64,000 bases of DNA, taken from positions 480,552 to 544,551 of the forward strand of contig JAHCAI010000001.1 in the NCBI GenBank assembly GCA_019634975.1. Direction: 5' to 3'. Below, one piece after another: positions 44,674 to 52,764 of the stretch (the stretch's first letter is position 1; the number at the start of each line of letters is the position of its first letter). The position numbers and the translations under genes are program-made. Under the pieces are notes generated by a model, which saw only the letters and a program-made list of their open reading frames with translations, made no database searches and was not told where the DNA came from. Source of the DNA: Burkholderiales bacterium (lineage in GTDB: Bacteria; Pseudomonadota; Gammaproteobacteria; Burkholderiales; SG8-41).

Positions 44674-44896
44674 AATAGCCATCAAAACAAGTGCCTGGGC
44701 ATTCCCTGGCAAGATTTGCACGAAGGGCAACCCCGATCCGATGATTCGCGATGAGCCCGGCCGCCTCCCCTTGCGGGCATCCGGTTGGCTTGTGGCGGAA
44801 CCCGGCGGCAGGGCGGCTGGTCACTGCGATGCCGGGGGGGGCGCCTGGCGCAAGGCACGCCCCTGAACGGTCGCGTCACTGGCAAACTCCATTACC

Positions 44897-45514
44897 GTGT
44901 CCCTGACCCTGTCCAGCCTGCTTGCGCTTTTTGCCGCGATGGTCGTACTCGCGCTGATTCCCAGCGTGAGCGTCCTTGCCGTCACCGCACGTGCGGCTTC
45001 CGCCGGTTTCCGGCAGGGCGCCTGGGTCGCGCTGGGCATCGTCGCCGGCGACATGCTGTTCATCGTGCTGGCGATTTTCGGCCTGAAAACGCTGGCGGCG
45101 GCGCTGGGCGATGCCTTCGTCTGGCTGAAATATCTCGGCGGGATTTACCTGCTGTGGCTGGGCTTGCGTCTGTGGCGCGCAGACCTGCCGGCGGGGACAG
45201 AGGCCGCCGGCAGCGCCGCGGCATCGACCTCGAGTTTCATGTCCGGCCTGCTGCTGACCCTGGCTGACCAGAAGGCGATCCTGTTCTACCTCGGCTTCTT
45301 CCCGGCATTCTTCGATCTCGGTGCACTGACCTTCGGTGATGCGCTGGCGGTGGCGGTGATTGCCACGGTCGCGGTGGGCGGTGTCAAACTCGCCTACGCG
45401 GGCATGGCAAGCATGGCCGGGTCCGTCCTCGGGCAGGGGTTGGGGCGCGCGCTGAATCTCGTTGCCGGCAGCGTGCTGCTGGTGGCCGGCGCATATGTGA
45501 TCCTGAAGCCCTGA
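44897..45514 (+). CDS. LysE-family amino-acid exporter
   Basis: 205 residues from GTG 44897. Six hydrophobic segments and the LysE/RhtB pattern (VVLALIPSVSVLAVTARAAS near the N-terminus and LADQKAILFYLGFFPAF in the middle) identify the family, which exports amino acids or related small molecules. Substrate unknown. The 223 bases before it hold a G8 run but nothing I can assign. Followed closely by a small membrane protein gene. Confidence 0.85.
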   Translation: MSLTLSSLLALFAAMVVLALIPSVSVLAVTARAASAGFRQGAWVALGIVAGDMLFIVLAIFGLKTLAAALGDAFVWLKYLGGIYLLWLGLRLWRADLPAGTEAAGSAAASTSSFMSGLLLTLADQKAILFYLGFFPAFFDLGALTFGDALAVAVIATVAVGGVKLAYAGMASMAGSVLGQGLGRALNLVAGSVLLVAGAYVILKP

Positions 45515-45521
45515 CATCGCA

Positions 45522-45884
45522 ATGTGGCTCAAGCTCAAGATCGGGGTTTTCTACGGCGCGCCCGTTCTCGCCGCGCTGCTGGCGCTGTTCGCCCTTGTGC
45601 TGCTCCTGTTGCGGGTGCGGCGCGGCCGGATGTCACGGCGGCAGGCAGCCCTGCTTTCCCTGTGGACGCTGCTGCTGCCGGCGCTGGCGGTGCTGCTGAT
45701 CTGGCTGACCGGTGAGATCGCCGGATACTTTTCCGCGCCGCGCGAGCGCTATGCCTGGGATGCGGAGATCTCGCTGAACCTGTTGCGCGCGCTGCTGCCG
45801 CTTGGGGCTTATGTCGCGGCGGCGATTGGCGGATTGCTGCTGCTGTTCTGGATCGGATTGCTGCTGCTCCGGACCAGATCCTGA
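45522..45884 (+). CDS. Small three-helix membrane protein of unknown function
   Basis: 120 residues with three membrane segments (about 10-33, 43-68 and 90-115) and short charged loops, including RVRRGRMSRRQAA on the first cytoplasmic side. No family recognised. It lies 7 bases after the LysE-type gene and is probably co-transcribed with it. About 170 bases with no gene separate it from scpA. Confidence 0.6.
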   Translation: MWLKLKIGVFYGAPVLAALLALFALVLLLLRVRRGRMSRRQAALLSLWTLLLPALAVLLIWLTGEIAGYFSAPRERYAWDAEISLNLLRALLPLGAYVAAAIGGLLLLFWIGLLLLRTRS

Positions 45885-46053
45885 GTGCCGCGCAAAGTGC
45901 AATCGCGTCAATGGCTTATCTTTCCACCGCGGAAAGCCACTGCCTGCGTTGGGTGCCCAGTCAATTCCCGGTAAAATACGGCGATGCAAGGCCTGCAAAT
46001 CCGACTCCAGAATCCGCGTGCCCCGCGCCGCGTGATCTCCCTTTACCGCGCCC

Positions 46054-46884
46054 ATGACTGAAGCCGCCAATCCCGCAGCCGAAGCGGCGCCGTTTGCCCG
46101 GGTCTATGGCCAGCCGCTGCTGAAGATTCCGCAGGATCTCTACATTCCGCCGGATGCGCTGGAGGTCTTCCTCGAGCAGTTTGAAGGTCCGCTTGACCTT
46201 CTGCTGTACCTGATCCGCAAGGAAAACATCAGCGTCCTCGACATTCCGATGGCCAAGCTGACCGAGCAGTACCTGGTCTACGTCGAGATGATGCGCTCGC
46301 AGCAGCTGGAACTGGCTGCCGAGTACCTGCTGATGGCGGCGATGATGATCGAAATCAAGTCGCGGTTGCTGCTGCCGCGGCCGGCCAGCGCCGACAGCAT
46401 CGAAGAGGACCCGCGTGCCGAGCTGGTGCGCCGGCTGATGGAATACGAGCAGATGAAGCTCGCGGCGCACAAGCTGAATGAGCTGCCGCAGGCGGGACGC
46501 GATTTCACGGTCGTGCAGGTGGTGTTCGAGCGCGAGGCGATGCTGCGCCTGCCTGACGTCAGCATCGAGGACCTCAAGCACGCCTGGCTGACGCTGCTGC
46601 AGCGGGCGTCGGTCAACCGCCACCATCGCATCACGCGCGAGCAGCTTTCGGTGCGCGAGCACATGTCGCGCATCCTGCGGCTGCTGCAAAGCGAGGAATT
46701 CATCGAGTTTGACCGGCTGTTCACGCCGGAACAGGGCGTGCCGGTGCTGGTGGTGTCCTTTCTTGCCGTGCTTGAACTTGCCAAGGAGACGCTGATCGAG
46801 GTCAGCCAGGAGCAGGCTTACGCCCCGATTTACGTCAAACTGCGCAGCAACGCGCTTGCTGCTGTAAACGACAAGACCGAATGA
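46054..46884 (+). CDS. scpA: Segregation and condensation protein A
   Basis: 276 residues. [20 protein letters not shown] is the kleisin N-terminal signature that binds the SMC neck, and the C-terminal winged helix ([20 protein letters not shown]) binds the SMC cap. With ScpB and SMC it compacts the chromosome. Its stop overlaps the scpB start (ATGA), as in most bacteria. Confidence 0.95.
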   Translation: MTEAANPAAEAAPFARVYGQPLLKIPQDLYIPPDALEVFLEQFEGPLDLLLYLIRKENISVLDIPMAKLTEQYLVYVEMMRSQQLELAAEYLLMAAMMIEIKSRLLLPRPASADSIEEDPRAELVRRLMEYEQMKLAAHKLNELPQAGRDFTVVQVVFEREAMLRLPDVSIEDLKHAWLTLLQRASVNRHHRITREQLSVREHMSRILRLLQSEEFIEFDRLFTPEQGVPVLVVSFLAVLELAKETLIEVSQEQAYAPIYVKLRSNALAAVNDKTE

Positions 46885-47696
46885 CCATGTCCGAAGAACA
46901 CGTCCAGGAAGAATCGCAGAACGAGGAGGCGCGGAACGAAGGGTCCGGCCAGGCACCGGAGGGTCTGGATCTTGCCCGGGTCAAGCATGTGCTGGAGACG
47001 GCGCTGCTGGTGACCCAGGAGCCGATGTCGCTGAATGACCTGAAGAAGCTGTTCGAGGAGAAGATCGACAACAGCACGCTGCGCAAGGTGCTCGATGACC
47101 TGCGCGACGACTGGGACGGCCGCGGCGTGGAGCTGGTCAGCGTGGCCTCCGGCTGGCGCTTTCGCGCGCGCCCCGAGTCGCAGAAGTTCCTTGACCGGCT
47201 CAACCCGCAGAAGCCGCCGAAATATTCGCGCGCCGTGCTGGAGACCCTGGCGATCATTGCCTACAAGCAGCCGGTGACCCGCGGCGACATCGAGGAGATC
47301 CGCGGCGTCACCGTGTCACCGGGCATACTCAAGGCGCTGGAGGCGCGCGGCTGGATCGATGTCATCGGCCACCGCGAGGTTCCGGGGCGTCCCGAGATCT
47401 TCGCGACCACCCGATCCTTCCTCGATGACCTCAACCTGCGGTCGCTGGAAGAGCTGCCGCCGCTGTCGGAGCTGGGCAGCCTGGTCGAGCAGAATGCCAA
47501 TGCCGAAATGGATCTCGAGGCCGCACTGGCCGCCACGGCGCCTTCGGCAAGCATGGCTGAAGGCGTGATGGATGCCGAGGAGGACGAGACGGATGCGGCC
47601 GATGGCGACGAAGCGCCGTCCGCGGATGCAGAGGCCTCCGCCGGTGACGCGGTGACGGCGGTTGCCGGTGAGGCTTCGCCGGACAGGCTGCACTAG
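46881..47696 (+). CDS. scpB: Segregation and condensation protein B
   Basis: 271 residues. Two winged-helix domains (about 30-105 and 115-185; [20 protein letters not shown] followed by EEIRGV) are the ScpB core. The N-terminus is acidic ([16 protein letters not shown]), and the C-terminal 70 residues are an acidic, Ala/Asp/Glu-rich tail that is probably disordered. It binds ScpA as a dimer. Confidence 0.95.
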   Translation: MTMSEEHVQEESQNEEARNEGSGQAPEGLDLARVKHVLETALLVTQEPMSLNDLKKLFEEKIDNSTLRKVLDDLRDDWDGRGVELVSVASGWRFRARPESQKFLDRLNPQKPPKYSRAVLETLAIIAYKQPVTRGDIEEIRGVTVSPGILKALEARGWIDVIGHREVPGRPEIFATTRSFLDDLNLRSLEELPPLSELGSLVEQNANAEMDLEAALAATAPSASMAEGVMDAEEDETDAADGDEAPSADAEASAGDAVTAVAGEASPDRLH

Positions 47697-47727
47697 CGAG
47701 CCCTCCGCGCGGCGGCGCCGTCGAGCG

Positions 47728-49806
47728 TCAGGTGGTCAGCCGGCGGTAGATATCGGCCACTTTCAGCGGCAGCCGTTCCACGTTGTCCACCAACGTCCAG
47801 TTCACCGGCCCGTAGAGCTGCGGCAGGTAGTCGCGCGCTTCATGGTCAATGGTGATGCAAAAGGGGTGGATTCCGGAACGCTGCGCTTCGACCAGCGCCT
47901 GGCGGGTGTCCTCGATGCCGTACTCGCCGCGGTAATGGTCGCTGTAGTCGTCGGGCTTGCCGTCGGACAGCGTGATCAGCAGCCTGGTGCGGGCGTCGAC
48001 CCGGTTGAGCATTGCGCTCAGGTGCCGGATCGCGGCGCCCATCCGCGTGTAATCCTTCGGCGTGATGCCGGCGATGCGGCGACGGACAGTTTCGTCGTAT
48101 GCTTCGTCAAAGCGCTTGATGCGGTAGGTTTCGCAGCGCTTGCGGGTGAGGCCGGAAAAACCATAGATCGCGTAGCGGTCGCCGAGCACCTCCAGCGCTT
48201 CGCACAGCATCACCAGTGCCTCGCGCTCGGCGTCGTTGATCCAGCCCTTGGTCGAGCCGCTCATGTCGACCATGAACAGCGCAGCGAGGTTGCGTTCGTT
48301 CCTGAGGCGCCGGGTCAGCAGCCGTTCCGGCAGTTCCATGCCGGCCTTCAGGTCGGCGTGGCCCTCGACCAGTGCGTCGAAGTCGATGTCATCGCCGCCA
48401 GTCTGGCGCTTGAGCAGGCGATCTTCTCCGCGCAGCAGCTCGAAGCTGCGCCTGAGGCGGACGATTTGCGGTCTGTAGCGGCATAGCACTGCTTCGACAA
48501 AGCCGTTGTCCGCCGGCAATACGTCGGTTTCCCGCAGCGCGCACCAATCCTTGCGGTAATGGCGGCGCCGGCAGTCCCACTCGTCGTAATAGTGCACGCC
48601 GGGATCCTGTCCGGGCTCTGCCGATTCCTCGCCGGATGCTGCGGCATCATCCCGTTGCGCATGACCGGCGGCGTCCGCGGCCGCGAAGTAGTCATCCGGG
48701 ATCTCGCCGAGATCCTGCATTATGGATTCGATCAGCCGAGCCAATGGCGGCGGCGGGGCGAGCGGCTGGCCGTCGAGCCGCAGTTCGAATCCGCGGCCCT
48801 CGTCACCGGAAGGGGCGCCGGCCTCGATGCTGAACCGGCCGTCATCGGCGGCCGCGGCTTCGGGCGGGGGCGGCTGCTGTCGAATCAGTTCGGCGAGCGC
48901 AGCCGCGAATTCGCTGCGTTCGCGCTGAAGGCGGGCTGCACGCACTGCACCGGCGCCGGCATGCAGGCTGAAGCGCCAGGGGGGCTCGGGCGGTTCGGCG
49001 GCGTCATACAGGCGCCCGAGCAGCCTGATGCTGTCGGCAACAGTCGCGTTTGCCGCAGCGAGTCCGGCACAGCGCGGATCATGTGCATGTCCGCGCAGCC
49101 TGTTCATCGCACGCGCGATGCCGGGATAAATTCCGGCGAGCCGCGCCTCGAGGCGCATGCCCTCGAGGCGGGCGAGCAGCCGGCCCGCGCGAGCGGGATC
49201 GGCATAGTCCGCGCAGGCTGCCGCGAGATCGGCCTGCCAGGTGCCGTAGCGGCCCTGCGCCCAGAGCAGCGCGACGAGAATGCGGTAGACCGCGAAGTTG
49301 TCGGCCTTGTCGGGAAAGAGGGCAATGCGCGGAGGCAGGTACAGGGTCTCGGTATCGGTGCCGGCATCCTCTGCGGTGTCGAGTCTGAGGCGCCGTCCGG
49401 CGAGGCCGCGGGCAAACAGCTCAAGCACCCGCGCATGCTCGGCGAACGTCGCAGCATGCGTTTCCCGGGCCTGCCGGTCGAAGGCCTCGAACTGCCGCAG
49501 TGCCTGCGCCCCGAGGTGGAGGCCGTCGCGGTCGTAGACGTCCATTGCATGGATGATCCAGGCCTCGGCCGTGGCGGCATCGAAGCTGCCGAGGGCTGCG
49601 GGGGCCGCTGCCGCGAACTGGAAGGCCATTTCGTAGTTGCTGCGGTCGATGACCTCGATCCAGTGCAGCATGAAGTCCTGCGCGGGACGGTCGAGCTTTG
49701 ACATCGCTTCCGCGAGGGGGGCGGAGCTGCGGCGCGAGGACAGCACCGGTCCGAGCAGGTAATCGAGTTTCCCGCGCAGTTCCCTTGCCGTCAGCGGCGC
49801 GGCCAT
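47728..49806 (-). CDS. cbbO: CbbO/NorD-type von Willebrand A protein, probable rubisco activase component
   Basis: 692 residues. An N-terminal helical region of about 450 residues is followed by a VWA domain with an intact MIDAS (VDMSGSTKGWINDAE, then the distal TLSDGKPDDYSD). In autotrophs CbbO binds rubisco and CbbQ through these parts. NorD is the denitrification homologue, but no norCB genes are here. The gene follows cbbQ by 21 bases. No cbbLS or cbbM in the window, so the pair is uncoupled from rubisco at this site. Confidence 0.85.
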   Translation of the reverse strand: MAAPLTARELRGKLDYLLGPVLSSRRSSAPLAEAMSKLDRPAQDFMLHWIEVIDRSNYEMAFQFAAAAPAALGSFDAATAEAWIIHAMDVYDRDGLHLGAQALRQFEAFDRQARETHAATFAEHARVLELFARGLAGRRLRLDTAEDAGTDTETLYLPPRIALFPDKADNFAVYRILVALLWAQGRYGTWQADLAAACADYADPARAGRLLARLEGMRLEARLAGIYPGIARAMNRLRGHAHDPRCAGLAAANATVADSIRLLGRLYDAAEPPEPPWRFSLHAGAGAVRAARLQRERSEFAAALAELIRQQPPPPEAAAADDGRFSIEAGAPSGDEGRGFELRLDGQPLAPPPPLARLIESIMQDLGEIPDDYFAAADAAGHAQRDDAAASGEESAEPGQDPGVHYYDEWDCRRRHYRKDWCALRETDVLPADNGFVEAVLCRYRPQIVRLRRSFELLRGEDRLLKRQTGGDDIDFDALVEGHADLKAGMELPERLLTRRLRNERNLAALFMVDMSGSTKGWINDAEREALVMLCEALEVLGDRYAIYGFSGLTRKRCETYRIKRFDEAYDETVRRRIAGITPKDYTRMGAAIRHLSAMLNRVDARTRLLITLSDGKPDDYSDHYRGEYGIEDTRQALVEAQRSGIHPFCITIDHEARDYLPQLYGPVNWTLVDNVERLPLKVADIYRRLTT

Positions 49807-49827
49807 CCGGTGTGTCCAGGCGGCAGG

Positions 49828-50676
49828 TCAGAATGCCGACGCGGTGAATTCATCGATCGCGCGCAGCATTTCCGGATCATCGGTCAGTGCCTCCGCAATC
49901 GCGCTGTGGCAGGCCGCCGCGGCCGGGACGCCGCGGGCGATCAGCTTGGCGGCATGCACCAGCAGGCGCGTCGAGGCACCCTCGTCAAGACCGTTGTCCT
50001 TGAGGTTGCGGGTCATCCGGGCAAGCCGTACCAGTGCGGCCGCCGTCGAGGCGCCGGCGCCTGATTCCTTGCGGATGATGGCCTCCTCCAGCGCGGTCTC
50101 CGGGTACTGGAATTCGATGGCAACAAAGCGCTGGCGGGTGCTCTGCTTGAGGTCCTTCAGCACGCTCTGGTAGCCCGGGTTGTAGGACATGGCGAGCAGG
50201 AATTCAGGCGGTGCCTGCAGCAGCTCGCCGCGTTTCTCCATCGGCAGCATGCGCCGGTCATCGGCGAGCGGATGGATGACCACCGTGGTGTCACGCCGCG
50301 CCTCCACGATTTCGTCGAGGTAGCAGATCGCTCCCGCGCGCACCGCACGGGCCAGGGGGCCGTCCACCCACAGCGTTTCGTTGTTGGTGATCAGGTAGCG
50401 GCCGACAAGGTCCGCCGCGGTGAGGTCATCATGGCAGGAGACGGTGACCAGGGGGCGCTGCAGCCGCCACGCCATGTGTTCGATGAAGCGCGTCTTGCCG
50501 CAGCCGGTCGGACCTTTGAGCAGCACCGGGAGCCTGCTCGCATGGGCGGCTTCGAACAGCGCGATTTCGCCGCCGAGGGGCTCGTAGTATGGCTCGGCCT
50601 TGATGATGCGGGCTTCGCCCTGCAGGGGCCGGACATCCCGTGGCGCGGTTCCTGTGGGCACGGTTTCAGAGGCCAA
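49828..50676 (-). CDS. cbbQ: CbbQ/NirQ/NorQ-family AAA+ ATPase
   Basis: 282 residues of the MoxR branch. Walker A is LLKGPTGCGKTRFIEH; Walker B is AICYLDEIVEARRDT; the CHDDLTAADLVGRYL segment and the C-terminal lid complete it. With CbbO it forms a hexameric activase that strips inhibitors from rubisco. The N-terminal EPYYEPLGGEIALFEAA is typical of CbbQ. It is 21 bases before cbbO, and an A+T-rich island with an IHF-like site precedes it. Confidence 0.88.
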   Translation of the reverse strand: MASETVPTGTAPRDVRPLQGEARIIKAEPYYEPLGGEIALFEAAHASRLPVLLKGPTGCGKTRFIEHMAWRLQRPLVTVSCHDDLTAADLVGRYLITNNETLWVDGPLARAVRAGAICYLDEIVEARRDTTVVIHPLADDRRMLPMEKRGELLQAPPEFLLAMSYNPGYQSVLKDLKQSTRQRFVAIEFQYPETALEEAIIRKESGAGASTAAALVRLARMTRNLKDNGLDEGASTRLLVHAAKLIARGVPAAAACHSAIAEALTDDPEMLRAIDEFTASAF

Positions 50677-50723
50677 GCGCCCGGCACGCCTGGAAGAGAG
50701 GGATTGTATTAAAGGCCATCATT

Positions 50724-50736
50724 TAAGTCATTGATT
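50724..50736 (-). promoter_or_regulatory. IHF-like site upstream of cbbQ
   Basis: AATCAATGACTTA on the minus strand, a full match to WATCAANNNNTTR, 48 bases before the cbbQ start in a marked A+T-rich island. Inferred only. Confidence 0.4.
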
Positions 50737-50754
50737 TTATTGATAAATTTAATC

Positions 50755-51273
50755 TTAACCGAATCCGGGTACGGGCCGGACCTCGAATTCGAGGGTCTGC
50801 AGGTTGCCGAAGACGTAGGTCTTGGGCGCGCTGACGCCGGCAACGCTGCCGGGATCGATGCGCAGCGTTTCGCCTCCCTTGATGTTGCGGATGTGCTCGA
50901 TGACCGCACGGTGCTCATGGCCGTTGCAGACAAGGTCAAAATCGCCGGTCAGCGCCATGGCCTTGGCGTAGTGCGGGTAATGCACCATGAAAATCCGCCG
51001 ATCCGCCAGCACCAGCGAGCCATCCTGACCGTAGTAGTGCACGCGGTTTTTCGGATCCTGTGCCCATTTCGACAGGTAGTACAGGTCGCCGGTGTTGTTG
51101 CCGTGGATCATGTGGACCGGCAATCCGAATCCGGTGACCGCATGCAATGTGGACGGTGCGACTAGATCGCCGCAGTGCAATATGAGCTCCGCGCCCAGCG
51201 ACTTGGCTTCGGCGATCGCTGCGGCCAGGGGTTCGCGATGGTCGTGGCTGTCTGAGACTATGCAGATTTTCAG
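50755..51273 (-). CDS. YfcE/MJ0936-type metallophosphoesterase, apparent CTG start
   Basis: 172 residues. SDSHD, HCGDLV, HGNN and CNGHEH are the metal-binding motifs of small calcineurin-like phosphodiesterases acting on phosphodiester or nucleotide substrates. Homologues begin MKI...SD; here the codon in that position is CTG (51271-51273), 6 bases after a GGAGG site (51280-51284), and no ATG, GTG or TTG fits nearby. I therefore place the start at CTG. Upstream of cbbQ on the same strand, 78 bases away. Confidence 0.8.
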   Translation of the reverse strand: MKICIVSDSHDHREPLAAAIAEAKSLGAELILHCGDLVAPSTLHAVTGFGLPVHMIHGNNTGDLYYLSKWAQDPKNRVHYYGQDGSLVLADRRIFMVHYPHYAKAMALTGDFDLVCNGHEHRAVIEHIRNIKGGETLRIDPGSVAGVSAPKTYVFGNLQTLEFEVRPVPGFG

Positions 51274-51405
51274 GGGGCACCTCCGTGTAGGGAGTGATTT
51301 TACCCCGCACAATCCCAAGTATTTTCTATGACGACATAACCTTTTTTTCGCGTATGCTCGGCACTGCCTGTTTAAAATCCGGGCACCCAAACAGGAGGGA
51401 GGCAG

Positions 51406-52245
51406 ATGTTCACCAGCAATCCGTTCGCCGAGCTTTCGGCGTCCATTCCGCCCGCCGTGATGCAGGCTTACGTCATCGTTATGGTCCTGCTCGTTGTCGC
51501 AGGCGTCTTGTTCGACATCGTGCACAAGGGCAGTGCCAAGTATTTTTTCGAGAACATGCGCCGCTCGAAGGCAAAAGCCAAAAAGCAGCTCGGCGGGGGC
51601 GACCTTGCCGCCATCGCGGTCCAGACTGTGGTCGTCGACGTGCTGGCTTCCGGCGAGTTCTGCAATGTCCGGCGCCGCATCGCGCACCTGCTGACAATGT
51701 ACGGCTTCGTGATTTATGTCGTGACCACCGTGCTGATGGTGTTCTGCTATCCGACCTCGGCGACGGCCACTCCGGCGATCGTGCCGCAACTGTGGTGGCT
51801 GGGCGGCCTGATGCTCTGCTTCGGCGGTTACTGGTTCTGGTTTTTCATCCGCGTTGACGTGGCGGCAGAGGGCAACTCGCCGTTCCGCGTGATGCGCGCC
51901 GACCTTTTCGTGCTGTCGCTGCTGGCCAGCGTCACGCTGGGCCTGATCTGGGCCTGGATGCAGGCGAAGGGCGCCGGCGGGTCGATGGTGCTGTTCGCGC
52001 TCTACATCATCGCCACCACGATCCTGTTCGGATCGGTGACGTGGTCGAAGTTTGCGCACATGTTCTTCAAGCCCGCGGCCGCCTTCGAGAAGAGGATAAC
52101 CAAGGCTGACGGCACGGCGGAGAACCTGCCGACGCTGACCCGCGACGATCCCGAGCAGCAGCAAAGGCATTCCATGGAGCTGCTGCGGGAAGCGCCGATG
52201 GAGATGGGCCTGGGCATCAAGCGCGAAGCGCCCCGCCACTACTAA
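51406..52245 (+). CDS. aprM: AprM, membrane anchor of adenylylsulfate reductase
   Basis: 279 residues with about six membrane helices (first at 22-40, later at 95-115, 125-148, 165-190 and 195-220) and a charged C-terminal tail. Position directly before aprBA and the overall pattern match AprM, which in many sulfur oxidisers replaces the QmoABC complex and links AprBA to the quinone pool. GGAGGGAGG precedes the start. First gene of the apr operon. Confidence 0.9.
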   Translation: MFTSNPFAELSASIPPAVMQAYVIVMVLLVVAGVLFDIVHKGSAKYFFENMRRSKAKAKKQLGGGDLAAIAVQTVVVDVLASGEFCNVRRRIAHLLTMYGFVIYVVTTVLMVFCYPTSATATPAIVPQLWWLGGLMLCFGGYWFWFFIRVDVAAEGNSPFRVMRADLFVLSLLASVTLGLIWAWMQAKGAGGSMVLFALYIIATTILFGSVTWSKFAHMFFKPAAAFEKRITKADGTAENLPTLTRDDPEQQQRHSMELLREAPMEMGLGIKREAPRHY

Positions 52246-52284
52246 AATTTCAAGTTCTACCGGAAAAGATCAAGGAGCCGACTT

Positions 52285-52764
52285 ATGCCAACCTTCGTCT
52301 ACATGACAAGGTGCGACGGATGCGGACACTGCGTCGACATCTGCCCGTCCGACATCATGCACATCGACAAGACCTATCGACGTGCGTACAACATCGAACC
52401 GAACATGTGCTGGGAGTGCTACTCCTGCGTCAAGGCCTGCCCGCAGAATGCGATCGACGTGCGCGGATACGCCGACTTTGCGCCGCTCGGGCACAGCGTG
52501 CGCGTGCAGCGCGATGAACAGAAGGGTACGATTGCCTGGAAGATCAAGTTCCGCAACGGCACGGAAAAGAATTTCCTGTCGCCGATCACCACCAAGCCCT
52601 GGGGTACCGCGATCCCCAAGCTCGCCGAGGTTGCCGGACCGAGCAAGGACATGCGCGACAGCCAGTTGCTGTACAACGAGCCGAAATGGATCCGCATGGA
52701 TGACGGCGGCCTGCACACACTGAAATCCGCCGGCCTCAAGATGAAGAAAGGCGTGTACTACTAA
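52285..52764 (+). CDS. aprB: Adenylylsulfate reductase beta subunit
   Basis: 159 residues. Two [4Fe-4S] clusters are bound by Cys10, 13, 16 and 20 and by Cys42, 45, 48 and 52 (CDGCGHCVDIC and CWECYSCVKAC). The C-terminal arm wraps AprA. It carries electrons from FAD in AprA toward AprM. Its stop overlaps the aprA start by one base (TAATG), enforcing equal synthesis. Confidence 0.97.
   Translation: MPTFVYMTRCDGCGHCVDICPSDIMHIDKTYRRAYNIEPNMCWECYSCVKACPQNAIDVRGYADFAPLGHSVRVQRDEQKGTIAWKIKFRNGTEKNFLSPITTKPWGTAIPKLAEVAGPSKDMRDSQLLYNEPKWIRMDDGGLHTLKSAGLKMKKGVYY

Noticed and set aside
44674..44896. Possible riboswitch, or phase-variable small gene with a G8 run, upstream of the LysE-type gene
   Set aside because: No conserved cobalamin, lysine or other riboswitch core could be matched. 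The 41-codon frame at 44741 is in the exporter frame but ends before it, and changing the G-run does not join them.
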